A DNA stretch of 64,000 nt from Cecembia calidifontis (GCF_004216715.1 NZ_SGXG01000001.1:620001-684000), one strand, 5' to 3'; shown: positions 9,265 to 18,800, counted from the stretch's first letter. The notes: generated by a model not told the origin, from the sequence alone. Numbers and translations are program-made.

Positions 9265-9612
9265 TTAAATCAGTTTATTGTGATCATCTGGAAATATGAC
9301 GATTGGCTTGTACTTTTTTGCCTCTTCGAGTTCCATAGAACAATAGGATATGATAATGACTACATCTCCTACCTGTGCCTTTCTTGCAGCAGGACCGTTG
9401 AGACAGATCATGCCACTCCCTCTTTCACCTTTGATGACATAAGTCTCCAGTCGCTCACCATTATTGACATTGACGACCTGAACCTTTTCATTTTCGATGA
9501 TATTGGCAGCGTCCATCAGGTCTTCATCTACGGTGATGCTTCCCACGTAATGTAACTCTGCCTGTGTAATTTTTACCCTGTGGATTTTGGATTTTAATAG
9601 TTGGATTTGCAT
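9265..9612 (-). CDS. panD: aspartate 1-decarboxylase
   Basis: 115 residues. A pyruvoyl-dependent enzyme making beta-alanine from L-aspartate for pantothenate synthesis. The proenzyme self-cleaves between Gly24 and Ser25 in HYVGSITVD, and that sequence is intact. The downstream NGERLETYVIKGERGSG and LNGPAARKAQVGD segments are diagnostic. It follows panC by 21 bp, giving both the beta-alanine supply and its use in one operon. Confidence 0.96.
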   Translation of the reverse strand: MQIQLLKSKIHRVKITQAELHYVGSITVDEDLMDAANIIENEKVQVVNVNNGERLETYVIKGERGSGMICLNGPAARKAQVGDVVIIISYCSMELEEAKKYKPIVIFPDDHNKLI

Positions 9613-9633
9613 TGCTTGAAATTTTGCGCAAAA

Positions 9634-10482
9634 CTAATGATTTACCGAAATATTATCTATCAATCTCACCTCACCTACGTAAGCGGCGATGCAAATAGAT
9701 ATAGGATTTCCCTCCTGCAAACCATCGAGAACTTTCATTTTTTCAGAATCAACCAATTCAAAATACTCAAGTTCTACTTCCGGAGTATGTTTAAATTGGT
9801 TTTGGATTTCGGATTTGACATTTAACCACTGCTCACCCTTTAAAAGTTCAGTTTTGGCAAAAGAAAGGGATTTAAATAATACCAAAGCAATTTCCCTTTG
9901 TTCAGGACTTAACCTAAGGTTCCTGGAGGAAAGCGCAAGTCCAGATGCCTCTCTTACGGTTGGGACTACAATGATTTCCACATCAAATGAAAGATCCTTG
10001 ACCAATCTTTTGATAACTGCCACCTGCTGTAAATCCTTCTGACCGAAGAAGGCCTTATGAGGTTTAACAATATTTAACAGCTTAGAAACAACTATCCCCA
10101 CCCCATTGAAATGCCCGGGTCTAAAAGCCCCTTCCAAAACCCTTTCCAAATCCCCAAAGTCAATTTTAATCATTGGAGACTCTGGATAAACCTCTTGATT
10201 TTCAGGAACAAACACAGCATCTACCCCAATATTTTTCAATAAATCCAAGTCTTTGTCCAAAGTTTTGGGGTATTTGGCGAAGTCATCGGGATTGTTGAAC
10301 TGGGTAGGATTTACGAAAATAGACACAATGACAACATCAGAATTTTCTTTTGCATTTCTAACCAATTCCAAATGTCCTTCATGAAGTGCGCCCATGGTAG
10401 GCACCAAACCAACTGTTTTTTGGCTTTTTGTCAGGCTGAGCAGAAATTTTTTGACTGTATCCTTAGTATAGAGGACGTTCAC
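9634..10482 (-). CDS. panC: pantothenate synthetase
   Basis: 282 residues. ATP-dependent joining of pantoate and beta-alanine. The HxGH nucleotide motif is present (VPTMGALHEGHLELV, residues 28-41), as are FVNPTQFN, FGQKDLQQ and the LALSSRN loop. It is the first gene of the minus-strand pan operon and is divergent from the glycogen-synthase-like gene across 124 bp. Confidence 0.97.
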   Translation of the reverse strand: MNVLYTKDTVKKFLLSLTKSQKTVGLVPTMGALHEGHLELVRNAKENSDVVIVSIFVNPTQFNNPDDFAKYPKTLDKDLDLLKNIGVDAVFVPENQEVYPESPMIKIDFGDLERVLEGAFRPGHFNGVGIVVSKLLNIVKPHKAFFGQKDLQQVAVIKRLVKDLSFDVEIIVVPTVREASGLALSSRNLRLSPEQREIALVLFKSLSFAKTELLKGEQWLNVKSEIQNQFKHTPEVELEYFELVDSEKMKVLDGLQEGNPISICIAAYVGEVRLIDNISVNH

Positions 10483-10564
10483 AGTATTGTATTTTATAAA
10501 TGTAAAATAGAGGCAAAACTATGTTATAATCCAGAAAAACAATGGCTTTCCCATATTTTTTTTG

Positions 10565-10572
10565 TAACTTTG
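10565..10572 (+). promoter_or_regulatory. -7 box TAACTTTG
   Basis: A perfect TAnnTTTG match 35 bp before the ATG of the glycogen-synthase-like gene. The -33 region is not clear. Confidence 0.5.
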
Positions 10573-10606
10573 TGCGTTAATTATCCCTCAACAAAAACAA
10601 CAAGAT

Positions 10607-11419
10607 ATGTCAAAACTTCGTATCCTCTACGTTGCAAGTGAAATCAACCCATTTCTTCAAACCTCTGAGGTAGCAAATTTCGTGAGGGCCCTTCCACAGG
10701 CGATGCAGGAAAAAGGAATGGAAATCCGTATTCTTGTTCCCAGATTTGGATTAATAAACGAAAGAAAGAACAGGTTGCATGAGGTGGTTAGGCTTTCTGG
10801 AATCAACATTGCCGTAGGAGATGAAGAAAAACCTTTGATCATTAAGGTAGCTTCTATCCCAAATGCAAAACTTCAGGTGTACTTTATCGACAACGAAGAC
10901 TACTTCCAAAGAAAAAGCGTGTTCTTCGACAAACAGGAAAGGTTCTATGAAGACAATGACGAAAGGGCTATTTTCTTCTGCAAAGGAGTAATAGAAACCG
11001 TCAAAAAATTAGGCTGGGCTCCTGATGTCGTGCATTGTAACGATTGGATGACCAGTTTGATCCCAATGTACCTTAAAACTACTTACAAAAACGAACCATT
11101 ATTTAAGGACACAAAATCCGTATTCACTATTTACAATACCGGATTTAACCATAAATTTGGCGATGATTTGTTGGAGAAAGTTAAAATGGTAGATATCGAC
11201 GACTCCATTTTGGCCCCACTCAAATCCAAAGACTACGAAGGTTTCCTGAAAATTGGAATGGAATATGCTGACGTGGTCATCAAGAGTGAAGAAATATCTG
11301 AAAACCTAAGCCAACTCATTGAAGAGTGCTCAAAAGACAAGAAGTGTGAGATCAACAGCGAAGAAGAAGACCAACTTTTTGAAAGTTACTACAACATATA
11401 TACTGACCTTGCCGGCTAA
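10607..11419 (+). CDS. glycogen/starch synthase-like protein, GT5 catalytic N-domain only
   Basis: 270 residues that match only the N-terminal Rossmann domain of GT5 glycogen synthases (LRILYVASEINPFLQTSEVANFVRALPQAM, then VVHCNDWMTSLIPMYL). The second GT-B domain is missing, so a normal glycogen synthase reaction is unlikely. The KxGG-like loop near the N-terminus is altered (QTSEV instead of KTGGL). Short proteins of this type are, to my knowledge, common in Bacteroidota next to panC. It overlaps or abuts the DUF4270 gene, suggesting translational coupling. Confidence 0.8.
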   Translation: MSKLRILYVASEINPFLQTSEVANFVRALPQAMQEKGMEIRILVPRFGLINERKNRLHEVVRLSGINIAVGDEEKPLIIKVASIPNAKLQVYFIDNEDYFQRKSVFFDKQERFYEDNDERAIFFCKGVIETVKKLGWAPDVVHCNDWMTSLIPMYLKTTYKNEPLFKDTKSVFTIYNTGFNHKFGDDLLEKVKMVDIDDSILAPLKSKDYEGFLKIGMEYADVVIKSEEISENLSQLIEECSKDKKCEINSEEEDQLFESYYNIYTDLAG

Positions 11420-12746
11420 ACTGGCCTTTGGTCTGTTGATTATCTTTCCGATTTTAAGTTCCTGCGAAGATCCTTCCAATATAGGTTTGGAACTGGATCC
11501 CAACAACAATCAGATAGGGGTATTCTACCAAGAGATACCCTTATCTGCTTTTGTCATCAAACAAGACTCCCTGATCACCACAAACACCGAGAATCTGGTT
11601 TTTGGAAGTGATGAGGGTGATTTCTTTGGAAAAACCGAAGCCATTGCCTACTCCAGGTTGTTATTTAATCGGGATATTGCCAGACCTCAGCCCAATGCAG
11701 TTTTGGATTCCGTCAGGTTTAATTTCAACGTGAGGTTTGTCAATGCAGATGAGCTCAACTCCCCCAAAACTTTCCAGGTTCACCGCTTGAACGAACAGAT
11801 AAGGGATATCAGCTACTATAATTTCAGCAGCTTGGATTATGAGCAAGATCCAATTTTTACCGCTTCATTCAATTTTTCAGCACGGCAGGACACCTTGGTG
11901 TTTGCCACGTTGAATGAAAATCCTTTTGCCCGGGATTTATTTGAAGCTCTCAAAGATGGTACCGCTTTTTCAGATGTCTTCACATTCAGGGAATTCCTTC
12001 CAGGTATTGTTTTCAAGGGGGCAGAAAACGAAAAAGCCTCAATGACTGTGAGGCCGGGCAATAATACCGGTTTTGTATTCTTTTACAGAAATGAAGGAGA
12101 CACTGTATCCCGAGCTTATCCTATTGCTACAGGTATCAATTCCAACTCAGCAAGACATTTCAATCAAGTCATCAATGATCCAACCGGCACCCCAACTGAA
12201 GCCATTACGGAAAAATTTGTGACCTATGATCTTGGCCCTAGGGCAGGTTCGAAAAATAATACCGGGATTTTGGTAAGGCTGGATATGAGTCCTTTGGATG
12301 CTTTTTTGGACACCTTAAGGAATGTTACTTTCAATCAGGTGATCTTGGAATTAGGGCCCCTTGAAAGAAACATCGCCAGCAATAGGCCCCCACAATTTCT
12401 TCAGATGTTCTTCACCAATGAAACCAACCGTGTTTTATTAAGGGAAGACGGAAGGGTAATGGCCGTTCAGCCTGACGGAAGACCTCAGGTAGACCCCACT
12501 ACAGGAGAGCCAATATTCACAGATGCACCAGCCTTATTGGCTCATGACAGAGAGAAAAATATATACAGACAGTTTCTGACCTCTCATGTCAATGCCATTT
12601 ACAGAGGGTCTATTGAGAGAAGGGATTTTATTTTGTATCCACTGGTCAGCGGATCCGATGAATACAGACAATCATTAAGAGAATTCGTCCTGGACTCAAG
12701 AAGTCCGATACTCAAAATCTACTATTCAAAAACCAGGGCTTTCTAA
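11409..12746 (+). CDS. DUF4270 domain lipoprotein
   Basis: About 445 residues. There is no ATG ahead of the lipoprotein signal (LAFGLLIIFPILSSC). In-frame TTG codons occur at 11319, 11379 and 11409; I favour 11409 because it gives a normal-length signal peptide (PAKLAFGLL then lipobox). The mature part begins EDPSNIGLELDPN, a DUF4270 hallmark. Function unknown; presumably an outer-membrane lipoprotein. The start falls inside the 3' end of the glycogen-synthase-like gene, so translation is probably coupled to it. The stop lies inside the terminator hairpin. Confidence 0.75.
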   Translation: MPAKLAFGLLIIFPILSSCEDPSNIGLELDPNNNQIGVFYQEIPLSAFVIKQDSLITTNTENLVFGSDEGDFFGKTEAIAYSRLLFNRDIARPQPNAVLDSVRFNFNVRFVNADELNSPKTFQVHRLNEQIRDISYYNFSSLDYEQDPIFTASFNFSARQDTLVFATLNENPFARDLFEALKDGTAFSDVFTFREFLPGIVFKGAENEKASMTVRPGNNTGFVFFYRNEGDTVSRAYPIATGINSNSARHFNQVINDPTGTPTEAITEKFVTYDLGPRAGSKNNTGILVRLDMSPLDAFLDTLRNVTFNQVILELGPLERNIASNRPPQFLQMFFTNETNRVLLREDGRVMAVQPDGRPQVDPTTGEPIFTDAPALLAHDREKNIYRQFLTSHVNAIYRGSIERRDFILYPLVSGSDEYRQSLREFVLDSRSPILKIYYSKTRAF

Positions 12747-12764
12747 GGAAAACCCTGGTTTTTT
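12729..12764 (+). terminator. terminator overlapping the DUF4270 stop codon
   Basis: AAAACCAGGG pairs with CCCTGGTTTT across a 14-nt loop and is followed by a T run. The TAA stop is in the loop. Confidence 0.75.
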
Positions 12765-12827
12765 CAATAAGCCTCAGTGTACTTTGGTGCAATTTTAATA
12801 AAGTTCGCTAATTGGCTTACTTTTTAT

Positions 12828-12835
12828 TAAGTTTG
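12828..12835 (+). promoter_or_regulatory. -7 box TAAGTTTG upstream of glmS
   Basis: TAnnTTTG match 39 bp before the glmS ATG. No convincing -33 box and no sign of a glmS ribozyme in the short leader. Confidence 0.45.
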
Positions 12836-12874
12836 CCTTTACATTATTGAAACAATTTTTAAAAATTTTTACAT

Positions 12875-14716
12875 ATGTGTGGAATTGTCGCTTATGTAGG
12901 GCAGCAGGAAGCATTGCCCATCATCATCAAAGGACTTAAGAGATTGGAATACCGAGGCTACGATAGCGCCGGTGTAGCTTTGTTAAATTCAGATGGACTG
13001 AGTATCTACAAAAAGAAAGGCAAAGTCTCAGAACTTGAGAATCATCTCAATGGTTTTAGCAACCTTACTTCAAAAATCGGTATTGGTCATACACGTTGGG
13101 CCACCCATGGAGAACCCAATGATGTGAATGCACACCCGCATTACTCTTCCAGCGAAAAATTTGCCATGATCCATAATGGCATCATTGAAAACTATGATGT
13201 ACTGAAAAAGGATCTGATGAACAAGGGTTATCGGTTCCAGTCTGAAACAGACTCTGAGGTTTTCATCAAGTTTATTGAAGATATTTATGTCAATAACCAC
13301 TGCAGTTTGGAGGAAGCCGTAAGGCTGGCTCTTCATAAGGTGGTCGGAGCCTATGCCATCGTAATCATGAATATGGAAGAGCCTGACACTTTGATAGCTG
13401 CCAGAAAGGGATCTCCTTTGGTAATTGGCGTAGGTGAAAATGAATATTTTCTTGCATCTGATGCCACTCCTATTATAGAGTATACCAAACAAGTGGTGTA
13501 TCTGGATGATTATGAAATTGCGGTCATCAGAAACAATAAACTTCAGATCAAAACCATTGAAAATGTAGAAACCAATCCTTACATCAACCAACTTGAAATG
13601 GAGTTGGAAGCCATAGAAAAAGGAGGTTACGAGCATTTCATGCTAAAAGAAATCAATGAGCAGCCAAGATCCATTGCGGACTGTATGCGTGGAAGACTGG
13701 ATGCCAATAATGGTAGGTTAGTTTTGGGTGGCCTCAGGGATTATATGAACAAATTCCAAAATGCGGACAGGATCATTATCACCGCCTGCGGAACTTCCTG
13801 GCATGCCGGATTGGTTGCCGAATACCTGTTTGAAGAATTTGCCAGGATTCCTGTAGAAGTAGAATACGCCTCGGAATTCAGGTACAGAAACCCTGTCATC
13901 AGTGAGAAGGACTTTGTCATTGCCATTTCCCAGTCCGGTGAGACCGCTGACACCTTAGCAGCCATAGAACTGGCCAAATCCAAAGGAGCAACCATTTTTG
14001 GAGTATGCAACGTCGTAGGTTCTTCCATCGCAAGAGCAACCCATGCAGGTTCTTATACCCATGCCGGACCGGAGATTGGAGTAGCATCAACCAAAGCATT
14101 TACTGCCCAGATTTCGGTACTGACCATGATGGCGCTGAAATTGGGATACCAGAGAGGGACCCTTTCTGAAAACAGGTATATGCAACTCCTAAGTGAATTG
14201 GAGACTATCCCATCCAAAGTTGAAAAAGCGCTACAGCTCAATGATAAAATCAAGGAAATTGCTGCAAAATTCAAAGATGCCAGAAACTTCCTATATTTAG
14301 GAAGGGGATATAATTTCCCGGTAGCTTTGGAAGGTGCTTTGAAACTGAAAGAAATTTCCTATATCCACGCCGAAGGTTATCCTGCCGCAGAGATGAAACA
14401 TGGCCCTATCGCCTTGATCGATGAAGAAATGCCAGTGGTATTCATCGCTACCAAAGACAGTTCCTACGAAAAAGTAGTGAGCAATATCCAAGAAGTGAAA
14501 GCAAGAAAAGGCAAAATCATCGCAGTAGTGACCGAAGGTGACACAACGGTGAAACAAATGGCAGATTATGTGATTGAAATTCCTGAAACAGAAGAAGCTT
14601 TTGTTCCATTAATCTCAGTAATTCCATTGCAACAGCTTTCTTATCATATTGCTGTCATGAGAGGCTGTAATGTTGATCAGCCGAGAAACTTGGCCAAATC
14701 TGTAACAGTGGAATAA
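12875..14716 (+). CDS. glmS: glutamine-fructose-6-phosphate aminotransferase (isomerizing)
   Basis: 613 residues, the full family length. It makes glucosamine-6-phosphate from fructose-6-phosphate and glutamine, the entry step to peptidoglycan and LPS amino sugars. The class II glutaminase domain starts with the nucleophile Cys2 (MCGIVAYVG) and contains RWATHGEPN. Two SIS sugar-isomerase domains follow (TACGTSWHAG, SQSGETADT), with the C-terminal DQPRNLAKSVTVE end intact. Single gene with its own -7 box and a strong terminator. Confidence 0.98.
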   Translation: MCGIVAYVGQQEALPIIIKGLKRLEYRGYDSAGVALLNSDGLSIYKKKGKVSELENHLNGFSNLTSKIGIGHTRWATHGEPNDVNAHPHYSSSEKFAMIHNGIIENYDVLKKDLMNKGYRFQSETDSEVFIKFIEDIYVNNHCSLEEAVRLALHKVVGAYAIVIMNMEEPDTLIAARKGSPLVIGVGENEYFLASDATPIIEYTKQVVYLDDYEIAVIRNNKLQIKTIENVETNPYINQLEMELEAIEKGGYEHFMLKEINEQPRSIADCMRGRLDANNGRLVLGGLRDYMNKFQNADRIIITACGTSWHAGLVAEYLFEEFARIPVEVEYASEFRYRNPVISEKDFVIAISQSGETADTLAAIELAKSKGATIFGVCNVVGSSIARATHAGSYTHAGPEIGVASTKAFTAQISVLTMMALKLGYQRGTLSENRYMQLLSELETIPSKVEKALQLNDKIKEIAAKFKDARNFLYLGRGYNFPVALEGALKLKEISYIHAEGYPAAEMKHGPIALIDEEMPVVFIATKDSSYEKVVSNIQEVKARKGKIIAVVTEGDTTVKQMADYVIEIPETEEAFVPLISVIPLQQLSYHIAVMRGCNVDQPRNLAKSVTVE

Positions 14717-14737
14717 TTTCACTCAAAAATTAAGTCA

Positions 14738-14771
14738 GAGGTCCAATAGGTGTATTGGACCTCTTTTTTTT
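14738..14771 (+). terminator. rho-independent terminator of glmS
   Basis: GAGGTCCAATA pairs perfectly with TATTGGACCTC around a 4-nt loop and is followed by eight T. Confidence 0.95.
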
Positions 14772-14859
14772 ACGAATTTTACACCAAGGGTATTGGTAGA
14801 AAACTACTTGTTTCCGATTTTTAAGAAATATCCAAGCTTCAAACCATAATTCAGCCAAC

Positions 14860-17448
14860 ATGCCAAAGATTCCATTTTTATTTGTAATGATATCCTTAAT
14901 AGCCTTGCAGGTTACTGCCCAAAAAGGCCCAAAAGGAACCGCCGAAATCCCATTGGATTATTACCTGCCCGATGGCTTTACTTATGATGCCAAGATCCCA
15001 AAACCCAAAGATGTATTGGGTTTTGAAGTAGGAGAATGGAATGTGGATTATGAGCAATTGATCCGCTATTTTGAAAAACTGGCAGCAAGTTCTCCAAGGG
15101 TAAGCTTTGAAGTATTTGGTTATTCTTATGAAAAAAGACCTCAGGTTTTATTGACCATTACCCATCCGGATAACCTTCAAAAAATCGATGAAATCAAAGC
15201 TGAAAGGCAAAAATTGAAAGATCCTAATGCCAGCTTGAATTTTGATAACATGCCTTTGGTTTTGCAGGCAGGATATTCAGTGCATGGAAATGAAGCAAGC
15301 GGCATCAATTCTTCTCTTTTGGCAGCTTACCATTTCACCGCCGCCAATGAAATTGCCGATGACCTAAAAAACATTATTTTACTTATAGACCCTTCCCTAA
15401 ATCCTGACGGCTACAGCCGCTATTCCACCTGGGTCAATTCCCATCGCTCCTTCAACCTGAACGGTGATCCCAATACCAGGGAATTATCAGAGGCATGGCC
15501 CGGGGGAAGAGGCAACCACTATTGGTTTGATCTAAATCGGGATTGGCTATTGGTACAGCATCCCGAATCACAGAACAGGGTAAAGAAATTCCAGGAATGG
15601 CTGCCGAATATCTATTTGGATTATCATGAAATGGGTAGCAATGCCACCTTCTTTTTCCAACCGGGCATACCGAGCAGAGACCATCCCTTGATTCCAAAAA
15701 AGACTGTCGAACTGACTGAAAAAATCGCACAGTACCATGTGAAAGCCATGGAGGAGATCGGGTCCTTATATTACGCGAAAGAAAGCTTCGACGAATACTA
15801 TTTTGGTTATGGTTCCACCTACCCGGATATCCAAGGTTCCATTGGGATTCTTTTTGAACAGGCATCTTCCCGTGGACATTTACAGGAAAGCAACTATGGC
15901 CCATTGACTTTTGCTTTTACAGTCAGGAACCAGTTCAGGGTAAGTATCAGTTCCTTTGAAGCAGCCAAAGAAATGCGTAAGGAAATCAATCAATCCATGC
16001 ACAATTTCTATAAAACTGCAATTCAGGAGGCAAATGCGGACACGGACAAGGCCTTTATATTTGGCTCAAAGACAGATGGGGCCAGAAGTTACCACTTGGC
16101 AGAAATGATCAAACAACACGCCATTGATATTTTTGCTCTGAATGAAGACATTACCGTCAATGGTGTTCCTTTTGCCAAAGGCAATTCCTATATAGTCCCC
16201 TTAAACCAGCCCCAATATAGACTGATCAAGGCATTCTTTGAAACCAGAAATGAATTCAGGGACAGCCTTTTTTATGATGTATCTGCCTGGACCATGCCGA
16301 TGGCATTCAACCTGGATTACATGGCACTCAGCAGCAGAATCCTCAACCTGGCCAATGTGAGTCCATTGGATAAAAACTTCTCCTTGCCGGCCGGTACTGT
16401 CAAGGGAGAAAAAGAAGCCTATGCTTATGGTTTTGGTTGGGAAGGCTATTATGCCCCAAAAGCAGCTTATGAACTGATGCAAAAAGGTTACTTGGTAAGG
16501 GTAAGCCATGAACCTATTACCCTGGCAGATAAAACCGTTCTTCAGCGTGGCAGCATTTTGGTCAGCATGCCAAGAGATCCAAAAGAAAAAACCGCCAAAG
16601 ACCTGGATAATGAACTGGAAAAAATCGCCAAAGAAACAGGATTGACCATCCATGCCATCCCCTCAGGATATACCGGGGGAATAAATTTGGGCTCACCGGA
16701 GATCGATGTATTGAAAAAGCCGGAAATGGCACTTTTAGTAGGCACAGGCGTGGTAAGTTTGGAGGCTGGAGAAATCTGGCACTTAATGGATCAGCGCATG
16801 GATGTACCCATTACCCTCTTACCAACAGAACGCCTGAGCGCTACAGATCTTAGCCGCTACAATGTCATCGTCATGCCCAATGGGCCTTACAATACCTTTG
16901 GTAAAGAAGAAGCAGAAAAAATCAAATCCTGGACTTCGGCAGGAGGCACCTTGATCGCAAGAGGCAATGCCCTAACTTGGCTCAACAAACAGGAATTGGT
17001 CAAACTCGAATTCAAAGAAGATAAAGAAGCAGAAGAGAAAAAGCCAGCCCAGCCTTATGCGGACTTTACCAAAAACACGGGAGTGAGAATGACCAGTGGC
17101 ACTATTTTCCATGCCAACTTAGACATTACCCATCCATTGGGATATGGCTATGACAAAGGGGCCATTTATACTTTTAGGAATTCCAATCAATTCCTAATGC
17201 CAGCCAAAAATCCGTATGCTAATCCCATGGTGTACACAGACAAGCCCCTAGCAAGTGGCTATGTCCATCCTGAAAACCTGGAAAAGATCAAAAACACAGC
17301 AGTGGTTCAGGTCAAAAGATTGGGCAGCGGTAGGGTAATCGCTTTGGTGGACAATCCAAATTTCAGGGCAACCTGGCTCGGAACCAATAAATTGTTCCTT
17401 AATGCGGTATTCTTTGGACAGACTATTAAGCCCGGTACGGCAGATTGA
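14860..17448 (+). CDS. exported M14-family zinc carboxypeptidase-like protein
   Basis: 862 residues with a Sec signal peptide (FLFVMISLIALQVTA). The M14 domain occupies roughly residues 60-370. Zinc ligands are seen at His142 and Glu145 (VHGNEASG) and in YLDYHEMGSN, and the FEQASSRG segment fits the catalytic Glu region. The C-terminal half contains a class-I-glutaminase-like fold segment (MALLVGTGVVSLEAGEIWHLMDQ) seen in large Bacteroidota M14 proteins. Probably a periplasmic or secreted peptidase; specificity unknown. Single gene. Confidence 0.87.
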   Translation: MPKIPFLFVMISLIALQVTAQKGPKGTAEIPLDYYLPDGFTYDAKIPKPKDVLGFEVGEWNVDYEQLIRYFEKLAASSPRVSFEVFGYSYEKRPQVLLTITHPDNLQKIDEIKAERQKLKDPNASLNFDNMPLVLQAGYSVHGNEASGINSSLLAAYHFTAANEIADDLKNIILLIDPSLNPDGYSRYSTWVNSHRSFNLNGDPNTRELSEAWPGGRGNHYWFDLNRDWLLVQHPESQNRVKKFQEWLPNIYLDYHEMGSNATFFFQPGIPSRDHPLIPKKTVELTEKIAQYHVKAMEEIGSLYYAKESFDEYYFGYGSTYPDIQGSIGILFEQASSRGHLQESNYGPLTFAFTVRNQFRVSISSFEAAKEMRKEINQSMHNFYKTAIQEANADTDKAFIFGSKTDGARSYHLAEMIKQHAIDIFALNEDITVNGVPFAKGNSYIVPLNQPQYRLIKAFFETRNEFRDSLFYDVSAWTMPMAFNLDYMALSSRILNLANVSPLDKNFSLPAGTVKGEKEAYAYGFGWEGYYAPKAAYELMQKGYLVRVSHEPITLADKTVLQRGSILVSMPRDPKEKTAKDLDNELEKIAKETGLTIHAIPSGYTGGINLGSPEIDVLKKPEMALLVGTGVVSLEAGEIWHLMDQRMDVPITLLPTERLSATDLSRYNVIVMPNGPYNTFGKEEAEKIKSWTSAGGTLIARGNALTWLNKQELVKLEFKEDKEAEEKKPAQPYADFTKNTGVRMTSGTIFHANLDITHPLGYGYDKGAIYTFRNSNQFLMPAKNPYANPMVYTDKPLASGYVHPENLEKIKNTAVVQVKRLGSGRVIALVDNPNFRATWLGTNKLFLNAVFFGQTIKPGTAD

Positions 17449-17456
17449 TATTGAAT

Positions 17457-17485
17457 TCCTCCAAGGGTTCAAGACCCTTGGAGGA
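17457..17485 (+). terminator. perfect 12-bp-stem hairpin after the M14 gene
   Basis: TCCTCCAAGGGT pairs with its exact complement over a 5-nt loop. There is no T run, so it may be an RNA-stabilising or repeat-type hairpin rather than a classical terminator. Confidence 0.55.
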
Positions 17486-17597
17486 GTTTCCCGATGAATA
17501 GCTTTTGCAATTTTTGTTCATTAAAAAATTAATCGGTGCATTTTTTGCATTGTTTAGGCAGGATTTTCGCTGAAGGGAGTCTTTTAAGCATGCAGGT

Positions 17598-18315
17598 CAA
17601 TCGGAGTTCGGATTCCCGAACTTTGATAAAGGGGGTTTTTGATTCTTTACCATGCTAGATAACAATAATTTTTTTTACGTATATTATTCCCTAGAAACTA
17701 ATGAAATACGTTATGAAAAAGGCATTGTTAATATTAATAGTATTCGTTATCACTATTTCATGTAACTATGATCTCACCAGAACAAAGCCTTACTTGGGGA
17801 CTACCAAAGAAATATTAACTCTTCATTTGGGAGATCCAAGCATGACCATCAACAATCAGGAAAAAGGAGAAATTTTAGTGTATTTTTTTAATAAAAGAAC
17901 TGCAACATCTGGGCCATTTGGAGCTGGGTTTAGGGCACCCCAATTTCTTGCTTCAGATAAAAGCTTTGTTCATGACATTGATTTATGGAACTATGTGGTT
18001 TTTTTGGTAGACCCTGAAGATATCATTTACAAAACCGAAAAAATTTATTATACGGTTAGCCCTCAGGAACTCAAGAGAATGCTGTTGGAAAGATACAATT
18101 AGAAAATATTCCTACTGCTTTCCATTCATTTCAAAAGTTTTCAAATTCAATTGGAAAAAGTTTCCGATATCATATTGTTGTTGATATCTCCCACATTTAT
18201 TACAGCTTCACATTCTTCAAATGCTAAAAGTTTGTTTGGGATTGAGAATCCCAAACCTTGGTAAAGGGGATTAACCCCCCCCTTTATCCCCTTTAGAAAT
18301 TCTCGATCTCGAGAA
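17598..18315. repeat. dispersed intergenic palindromes around the small lipoprotein gene
   Basis: Several perfect hairpins lie outside genes: GTTCGGATTCCCGAAC at 17598-17613, a 10-bp stem with GAG loop at 18234-18256, an AAAGGGG/CCCCTTT stem at 18263-18294, and TTCTCGATCTCGAGAA at 18300-18315. The first two are each followed by related text (CTTTGATAAAGGGG and CTTGGTAAAGGGG), suggesting copies of one repeat family. The non-coding stretch 18103-18392 holds nothing else that I can recognise. Confidence 0.6.
17713..18102 (+). CDS. small hypothetical lipoprotein
   Basis: 129 residues from the ATG at 17713 (an alternative ATG lies 12 bp upstream). Signal peptide MKKALLILIVFVITISC with a clear lipobox. 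The mature part (HLGDPSMTINNQEKGEILVYFFNKRT, broken here only for description) does not resemble any family I know. It stands alone in a hairpin-rich spacer region. Confidence 0.65.
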   Translation: MKKALLILIVFVITISCNYDLTRTKPYLGTTKEILTLHLGDPSMTINNQEKGEILVYFFNKRTATSGPFGAGFRAPQFLASDKSFVHDIDLWNYVVFLVDPEDIIYKTEKIYYTVSPQELKRMLLERYN

Positions 18316-18392
18316 GAGGGTCTAAAAAAACACGATCATCTTGAGACAAAAGTTACTCAGTCCTCGTCTACAGAAAACCAAACTCAATTTTT

Positions 18393-18800
18393 ATGAAAAA
18401 GCTTTTACTCTCACTATCCCTGGTTCTAATCCTCCATTCCTGTGTGGAAAATGAAATGATTTCCCTTGAGGAAGGGGAGCTTCCCCTTGGTGCATGGACT
18501 ATAGATGCCAGGCAGGAAAATGGTTTTACGCTCAAAGCTACCAATACCCTTCCTAAAAACACCTATGGTTATGTTTTTGAAAAAAATGGTAAATTGATCA
18601 ACAGGTCAAATTCGGGGTTTTGTGGGACCCCTCCTATAGTGACAGCTGATTTTGATGGAAAGTGGAAATGGCAGGATGAGGTGCTGAAATTGGAAATGCG
18701 TTTTTGGGGAGGAACCATCAATGAAGAATGGAAGATCCTTAGTTCAGGCCCGATGACTTTCACCGTCGAACTCCTAAAATCCGAATATAAGTTTGATTAG
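18393..18800 (+). CDS. small hypothetical lipoprotein
   Basis: 135 residues with a lipoprotein signal (MKKLLLSLSLVLILHSC). The mature part is acidic and ends in short strands with alternating hydrophobics (WKWQDEVLKLEMRFWGGTINEEWKILS), compatible with a small beta-sandwich or lipocalin-like fold. No family recognised. It is followed after about 50 bp by a second short reading frame on the same strand. Confidence 0.62.
   Translation: MKKLLLSLSLVLILHSCVENEMISLEEGELPLGAWTIDARQENGFTLKATNTLPKNTYGYVFEKNGKLINRSNSGFCGTPPIVTADFDGKWKWQDEVLKLEMRFWGGTINEEWKILSSGPMTFTVELLKSEYKFD

Noticed and set aside
10372..10641. Plus-strand 89-residue ORF over the panC start
   Set aside because: It lies opposite panC and the divergent promoter region and has no family features; a shadow frame.
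12836..12874. glmS ribozyme/riboswitch in the glmS leader
   Set aside because: The space between the promoter box and the start codon is under 40 bp, far too short.
13070..13636. Long minus-strand ORF of 188 residues inside glmS
   Set aside because: Antisense shadow of a clear glmS gene.
15452..15904. Minus-strand 150-residue ORF inside the M14 gene
   Set aside because: Antisense shadow; the composition follows the real gene on the other strand.
18270..18282. Second poly-C run (eight C) as a phase-variation site
   Set aside because: It lies between genes, inside a hairpin, and no reading frame depends on it.
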